DNA from: Chryseobacterium sp. Leaf394 | Lineage (GTDB): Bacteria; Bacteroidota; Bacteroidia; Flavobacteriales; Weeksellaceae | Direction: 5' to 3' | NCBI RefSeq assembly: GCF_001424105.1 | Contig: NZ_LMQH01000011.1 | Coordinates: 905,816 to 969,815, forward strand | DNA length: 64,000 bases | Shown: one piece after another, positions 59,469 to 64,000 of the stretch | How the letters are laid out: every line of letters starts with the position of its first letter | How positions within the stretch are numbered: position 1 is the first letter of the stretch | Made by a program: the position numbers and the translations under genes | The notes under the pieces: generated by a model | What the model saw: only the letters and a program-made list of their open reading frames with translations | Database searches by the model: none | Told to the model about the DNA's origin: nothing

Positions 59469-60546
59469 ATTCTGTTACAATGGCGTCGCGCTGGCCGTCT
59501 TCCTTTTTGCCCTCTTCAATCATTTCTTCGGCTTCGGCTTTCTCTTCTGCATCGGCAGTATCTATTCTTTCTTCCTGATCATCATTCACATAATCGATTT
59601 TAAATTTACAGTATACCGGAAGATGGTCTGAACCAAAGTTTTCCAACGTTTTTAAAGTATCAATAAAAATTTCCTCGCTGTGAAACATCAGGTCAATCGG
59701 AAATCTGAAAAATCTGTATTTCGCATGGAAAGTCGAAATAAAAGCATGCCCAACTCTGGGATCGATCAGTTCACTTGTTTTTCTGAACAGGATGGATGAT
59801 TTTGACCATGCCACATTATTAAAATCACCAACAACAATTACAGGCTTATCAATTTCTTTCACTCTTTTTGCCGTGCTGAGAAGGTCGCCGTCTCTTTCTT
59901 TTGAGGTTTTTTCTTCGGTAGGACTTGGCGGCGGAGGATGAACTCCGAAAAATACAAATTCAAAACCATCTTCCGTTTTCAGATGCGCTTCAATGCTCGG
60001 GATATCGTCAGCTACAAAGTAATGCGTCTTGGATTCTGAAATTTCCAGTTTAGAGTAAAAGTGCATTCCGTAAGTATTCTCCAAAGTAACTTTATGCTGA
60101 AACGGATAATCTTTTTCAAGAACTCTCAGTGCATTTTCCCAGTCACCATTGCTTTCCATGGTCAGGAAAACGTCTGGTCTGCATTTATTAATGAGACTTA
60201 TAAACTGATTGTAATCGGTATTGAACTGATACACATTTGCAGAAATAAACTGTAAAGATTTTGAAGCTTTATCCGATGGCTTGTGATCCTTAACAGGATA
60301 GAGGGGTGTGTATTTGATCAGGACAATGCCGTGATAAATAATTAGAAAGGCCAGAATTCCCTGAGCAATTTTCCAGGTTAAATCTTTATCAAGAAAAAAT
60401 CCGAACCCAAAAGTAAGTACTGCGATAATAAAAACCTGAATTTTACCGAAGTCCGGGACGCGAAAAACCCAATAAGTACCGGGAATTTTTGGAAGAACGG
60501 AAAATAAAACGATTAAAATACTCAGTACAAAATATAGTTCCCACAT
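59467..60546 (-). CDS. Endonuclease/exonuclease/phosphatase-family membrane protein
   Basis: A 359-residue protein with three N-terminal membrane helices (about 1-90) and an EEP domain. Catalytic-type motifs are ISANVYQFN, the metal-binding Glu in FLTMESNG, VFFGVHPPPP, VVGDFNNVAWS with Asp-x-Asn, and the final GSDHLPVYCKF. The C-terminal tail (after about 315) is very acidic (EEKAEAEEMIEEGKKEDG) and probably disordered. Such proteins may cleave phospholipids, sugar phosphates or nucleic acids outside the membrane; the substrate is unknown. Confidence 0.87.
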   Translation of the reverse strand: MWELYFVLSILIVLFSVLPKIPGTYWVFRVPDFGKIQVFIIAVLTFGFGFFLDKDLTWKIAQGILAFLIIYHGIVLIKYTPLYPVKDHKPSDKASKSLQFISANVYQFNTDYNQFISLINKCRPDVFLTMESNGDWENALRVLEKDYPFQHKVTLENTYGMHFYSKLEISESKTHYFVADDIPSIEAHLKTEDGFEFVFFGVHPPPPSPTEEKTSKERDGDLLSTAKRVKEIDKPVIVVGDFNNVAWSKSSILFRKTSELIDPRVGHAFISTFHAKYRFFRFPIDLMFHSEEIFIDTLKTLENFGSDHLPVYCKFKIDYVNDDQEERIDTADAEEKAEAEEMIEEGKKEDGQRDAIVTE

Positions 60547-60620
60547 AGTTCATCAAACGAAAGCACTAATTTAGATATAATTAAAAATCTACCAAAAGAA
60601 AATATGTTACATTTAAAATA

Positions 60621-60646
60621 AAAAAAGCCGCCCATTTCTGAGCGAC
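60621..60646 (-). terminator. Terminator of the M13 peptidase gene
   Basis: On the minus strand GTCGC and GCGGC pair with a wobble, extended by C-G pairs, followed by T7, 11 nt after the stop codon. Confidence 0.7.
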
Positions 60647-60656
60647 CTTAGGTATA

Positions 60657-62693
60657 TTACCAAATCTTAATTCGTTCTTCAGGAGCTTTATATAATTTGT
60701 CTCCTTTTTTTACGTCGAATGCTTTGTAGAAAGCGTCAACATTCATTAAAGGTGCAAAACTTCTGAAATATCCCGGAGAGTGTGGGTCTGTTTTTACCTG
60801 ATTGATCATGTATTTTTCGCTTGATAATGTTCTCCAGACAGTCGCCCAGCTCAGGAAAAATCTCTGATCCTGAGTGTAACCGCTGATAACACCAGGATTT
60901 CCTTTGTCTTTCAGATACATTTGTAATGCATCATAAGCGATATTTACACCACCTAAATCAGCAATATTTTCACCGTTGGTAAACGTTCCGTTCACGAAAG
61001 TTCCTTTTACAGGCTCGTATTTGTCGTATTGTGCAGCCAGAGCTTTTGTCGCTTTTTCGAAATTGGCTTTGTCTTCCGGCGTCCACCAGTCTACCAAGTT
61101 TCCGTCAGCATCAAACTGAGCACCGGAATCATCAAATCCGTGAGAAATTTCGTGACCGATTACAGCACCGATTCCTCCAAAATTTACAGCTGCATCAGCT
61201 TTAGGATTGAAGAAAGGTGGCTGAAGAATCGCAGCAGGGAAAACAATCTCGTTGTTTACCGGATTGTAGTAAGCGTTTACCGTTTGAGGCGTCATTCCCC
61301 ATTCAGTTTTATCTACCGGTTTTCCTATTTTCTCCAGGCTTTTTCCGTATTGCCATTCTCCAATGTTCTGAAGGTTGGCATATAGATTTCCACCTTTTGA
61401 TTCCGAAGTGATTTTCAGTTTAGAGTAATCTTTCCATTTATCTGGATAGGCAACTTTTACAGTGAATTTATTTAATTTTTCCAAAGCTTTAACCTTCGTT
61501 GTAGAAGACATCCAGCTTAATCCGTTGATGTGAACGACGAAACTTTTCTTTAAATAATCGATCAGTTCCACCATCTGAGCTTTTGCTTCAGCGGGGAAAT
61601 ATTTTTCAACATACAGTTTACCGAAAGCTTCACCAAGAGAACCGTTGATCAGTTCAAAACCTCTTTTGTTTAAAGCTCTCTGCTCCTGCTGACCTCTCAG
61701 ATTTTTACCGTAGAACGCAAATTTCATATCACCTAATTTCTGACTCAGGTAAGATGCATTTCCGCTGATCATATGGAATTTCAAATAATCTTTAATTACA
61801 GGAAGTGTTTTAGCATTCACCAACTGATCAAAGTTTTTATAATAGCCTAATTCACTGATGATTACTCTGTCTGTGTCTACACCAACTTTTTTAAGATAGG
61901 CAGGAAGGTCTACATTTTTCACCAAAGTTTTCAGTTCAGACATCGTTTTAGGATTGTACTGAAGTGTGTTGTCACGGCTTTGCTCGTTGGTCAAAAGGTT
62001 TTTGGCAATGCTTTTTTCATATTCTACAATTCCTTTTGCAGCTGCATCAGCGTTGGTATAACCCAATTCTTTCAGCATGGAAGCCACATATTTTTCGTAA
62101 TCGGCAAGAGCTTCGGTATTTTTAGCATCAACTTTCTGGTAGTAATCTCTTCCCATTCCCAATGAAGCGTCACCAAGGTAAACGGCATTCATATTAGAAT
62201 TTTTAAGGTCAGAGTAAACGCCCCATCCGTAGAAATTATTTTCACCTTCTTTCGTTACAGAAGCTAAATAATTCTGAAGATCGGTAAGGTTTTTAATGGC
62301 ATCAATTTTCGAGATATTGGCTTGAATAGGCTTGATACCGTCAGCATTTCTCTTCTCCATGTTCATGTAAGTCGCATAGAGATCCTGAATTTTTTTACCT
62401 TCACTTCCGTCAGCAAATTTGTCTTTCAGGAGAGAATTTAAAATCGTCATCGAGTTGTTGTCTGTATCATCAGCCAATTTGTTGAAACTTCCCCATGTTG
62501 GTTTATCAGAAGGAATTTTCGCAGTTTTCATCCAGCTTCCGTTTACATAATTGTAAAAGTCATCTTGTGGACGGACGTTTTTGTCCATATAACTCAGTTC
62601 CAAACCGGTTTCTGTAACCGTTTTAGCAGACTTCTGTGCCTGTACGGCAAAAGTTCCGGCTAAAAGAACTAAAGACAAAGTGAGTTTCTTCAT
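60657..62693 (-). CDS. M13-family zinc metallopeptidase (PepO/neprilysin type)
   Basis: A 678-residue exported peptidase with a signal peptide (MKKLTLSLVLLAGTFAVQAQ). The zinc motif is VIGHEISHGFDD, the third ligand Glu is in ENIADLGG, and the substrate-binding NAYYNPVNNEIVFPAAIL precedes them. The N-terminal M13_N region begins DDFYNYVNGSWMKTAKIPSD, and the C-terminus APEERIKIW is the usual ending. It cleaves oligopeptides in the periplasm or outside. It is monocistronic with its own terminator and lies downstream of cinA on the same strand. Confidence 0.95.
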   Translation of the reverse strand: MKKLTLSLVLLAGTFAVQAQKSAKTVTETGLELSYMDKNVRPQDDFYNYVNGSWMKTAKIPSDKPTWGSFNKLADDTDNNSMTILNSLLKDKFADGSEGKKIQDLYATYMNMEKRNADGIKPIQANISKIDAIKNLTDLQNYLASVTKEGENNFYGWGVYSDLKNSNMNAVYLGDASLGMGRDYYQKVDAKNTEALADYEKYVASMLKELGYTNADAAAKGIVEYEKSIAKNLLTNEQSRDNTLQYNPKTMSELKTLVKNVDLPAYLKKVGVDTDRVIISELGYYKNFDQLVNAKTLPVIKDYLKFHMISGNASYLSQKLGDMKFAFYGKNLRGQQEQRALNKRGFELINGSLGEAFGKLYVEKYFPAEAKAQMVELIDYLKKSFVVHINGLSWMSSTTKVKALEKLNKFTVKVAYPDKWKDYSKLKITSESKGGNLYANLQNIGEWQYGKSLEKIGKPVDKTEWGMTPQTVNAYYNPVNNEIVFPAAILQPPFFNPKADAAVNFGGIGAVIGHEISHGFDDSGAQFDADGNLVDWWTPEDKANFEKATKALAAQYDKYEPVKGTFVNGTFTNGENIADLGGVNIAYDALQMYLKDKGNPGVISGYTQDQRFFLSWATVWRTLSSEKYMINQVKTDPHSPGYFRSFAPLMNVDAFYKAFDVKKGDKLYKAPEERIKIW

Positions 62694-62756
62694 TTTTTTA
62701 TAATTTGTACTATAAGTAGTTTATGATTGAATATTGTTACTGAAAATCGCAATTAT

Positions 62757-64000
62757 TTATTCAGAAATTAAGATCGAAACCAGATCCTGAATTACTTTCT
62801 GCGCTGTGAAATGCATGAAATCAAGCCTTTCGAGATGTGGCATGTATAATTTCGAATTTTGAATTTTGTCGCCGACTCTGATAGAGTAGTACACCAAACC
62901 GATGTCTTTACCGTCTTCACCTTTTCCGGGACCGGCGACTCCCGTTGTAGACAGTGAAATATCAGTTTTAAATAGAATCTGACAGCCCGAGGCCATTTCT
63001 TCTGCGACTTCCTCACTCACAACCGTATGTTGATCTACGGTTTCTTTTTTTACATTTAAAATATCAATTTTTTTCTGAGTATCGTAAGGTATGATTCCTC
63101 CCAGAAAATATTTTGAACTGCCGGGATTGGATGTGATTAATTTTGCCAGTTCGCCGCCAGTGCAGCTTTCAGCGGTAGATAAAGTCAGTTTTTTTTCTGC
63201 TAAAATTTCCGCCAGAATCTTTTCAATTTTATCCTCTGAAGTGGCAATTACATTTGGTTTTATTACAGGTAAAAGTTTTTGAATCTCCTCCTCAAGTTCC
63301 TGCTTGAGATCATTTTCGTTGTTTCCACTCGCTGTAATTCTCAATTTTACACGGGTTCCTACCGGAAGATAAGAAAGTGAGATGTGCTGAGGCAGGGCAA
63401 GCTCCCAGTCTTCAATCATATCTGCCAAAATACTTTCAGGAATTCCTACAACAGAAACAATTCTTGTCGTAAGATAATTTAAACTGAATTTTTCCTTTAA
63501 GTAAGGTACAATCTGATCTTTAATCAACGGTTTCACTTCGTAAGGAACGCCCGGAAGGCTGAAAACAATTTTTCCGTTTTCTTCCATCATCATGCACGGT
63601 GCTGTCCCGAAATGGTTTTGGAAAACAGTTGATTTCGTTGGAACAAAAGCCTGTTCACGGTTTCTTTCCAGAATTTCTATTCTTCCACGTTTTTCCATGT
63701 AGGCTTTGAGATGTTCAAAAGTGGTCTCATCCAGAGCAATATCATCATCAAAAAAATCAGCGATGGCTTTCTTGGTTTTATCATCTCTTGTAGGTCCCAA
63801 ACCTCCGGTGGTAATCACCAAATCTCCCAATACAAAAGCAGATTTCAAAGTGTTTTTAATGATTTCGATCTCATCTGAAATGGTGAAAATCTGAACGGTT
63901 TTGATTCCGATATTTTTAAGTTCGGTAGCTATAAAATTCGAGTTGGTATCGACGGTATTTCCTGAAAGAATTTCGTCACCGATGGTGATAAGAACTGCGT
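62757..64000 (-). CDS. cinA: CinA family protein, nicotinamide-nucleotide amidase (start outside window)
   Basis: The frame is open to the right edge, and only about four N-terminal residues are missing; a Met inside (63848) is not the start. The N-terminal MoaB-like domain reads AVLITIGDEILSGNTVDTNS and VITTGGLGPTRDDKTKKAI. The C-terminal amidase domain has TLSTAESCTGGELAKLIT, STTGVAGPGKGEDGKDIGLVY, both with catalytic-type residues of the NMN deamidase. CinA hydrolyses NMN in NAD salvage and, in some species, ADP-ribose. It is 63 bp upstream of the M13 peptidase gene. Confidence 0.93.
   Translation of the reverse strand, partial: AVLITIGDEILSGNTVDTNSNFIATELKNIGIKTVQIFTISDEIEIIKNTLKSAFVLGDLVITTGGLGPTRDDKTKKAIADFFDDDIALDETTFEHLKAYMEKRGRIEILERNREQAFVPTKSTVFQNHFGTAPCMMMEENGKIVFSLPGVPYEVKPLIKDQIVPYLKEKFSLNYLTTRIVSVVGIPESILADMIEDWELALPQHISLSYLPVGTRVKLRITASGNNENDLKQELEEEIQKLLPVIKPNVIATSEDKIEKILAEILAEKKLTLSTAESCTGGELAKLITSNPGSSKYFLGGIIPYDTQKKIDILNVKKETVDQHTVVSEEVAEEMASGCQILFKTDISLSTTGVAGPGKGEDGKDIGLVYYSIRVGDKIQNSKLYMPHLERLDFMHFTAQKVIQDLVSILISE

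Overview
The window looks like a piece of a Bacteroidota chromosome, most likely a Chryseobacterium-type member of the Weeksellaceae (Flavobacteriia). This rests on low GC, gliding genes gldF-gldG, a type IX secretion (T9SS) sorting domain, two baseplate genes of the Bacteroidota-type T6SS, HmuY, and at least fourteen promoters with the Bacteroidota -7 box TAnnTTTG. No rRNA, tRNA, transposase or integrase was seen. Most of the DNA is ordinary chromosome with housekeeping and accessory operons.

Layout. 0-12.7 kb: HD phosphohydrolase (cut by the window edge), rhodanese, queG, a tripartite RND efflux operon, DUF2459 protein, small lipoprotein, cupin/JmjC protein, kbl. 12.7-19 kb: a hypothetical gene broken by a one-base frameshift, hemJ, gldF-gldG, two hypothetical genes. 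19-24 kb: sulfur assimilation (Rrf2-type regulator, cysH, cysD, cysN, TauE/SafE transporter) and an ABM monooxygenase. 24-35 kb: an iron/haem locus. A T9SS-exported adhesin-like protein diverges from a TonB receptor, hmuY, hmuTUV, an embedded methyltransferase and hemS; chaN follows after a long repeat array. 35-38.7 kb: an exported peptide-deformylase-like protein, a hypothetical gene, and a divergent HxlR regulator/DsbA-family pair. 39-49 kb: purB, purL, barstar-like/SGNH/gamma-glutamylcyclotransferase genes, dgkA, dnaN, Tat-exported dipeptidase. 49.5-52.2 kb: a LytS/LytTR two-component operon with a nucleotidyltransferase toxin-antitoxin pair between kinase and regulator. 52.3-64 kb: pheT, APC permease, tssE-tssF, META lipoprotein, endonuclease/exonuclease/phosphatase protein, M13 peptidase, cinA (cut by the window edge).

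The most unusual material is non-coding. Two tandem arrays of degenerate 21-bp units, at 14749-14957 and 33793-34190, have sequences that differ between arrays but share the period and small palindromes inside each unit, some kept by paired base changes. Shorter 21-nt-spaced motifs at 18897 and 35145 may be related. Separately, a hairpin element of about 150 bp occurs twice, 52 kb apart (2187-2340 and 54866-55017), with compensatory changes in its stems. Other points of interest are the deformylase-like protein with the metal-ligand Cys replaced by Asp, Fur-like boxes over the haem locus, and a leader ORF whose stop overlaps the dnaN start.
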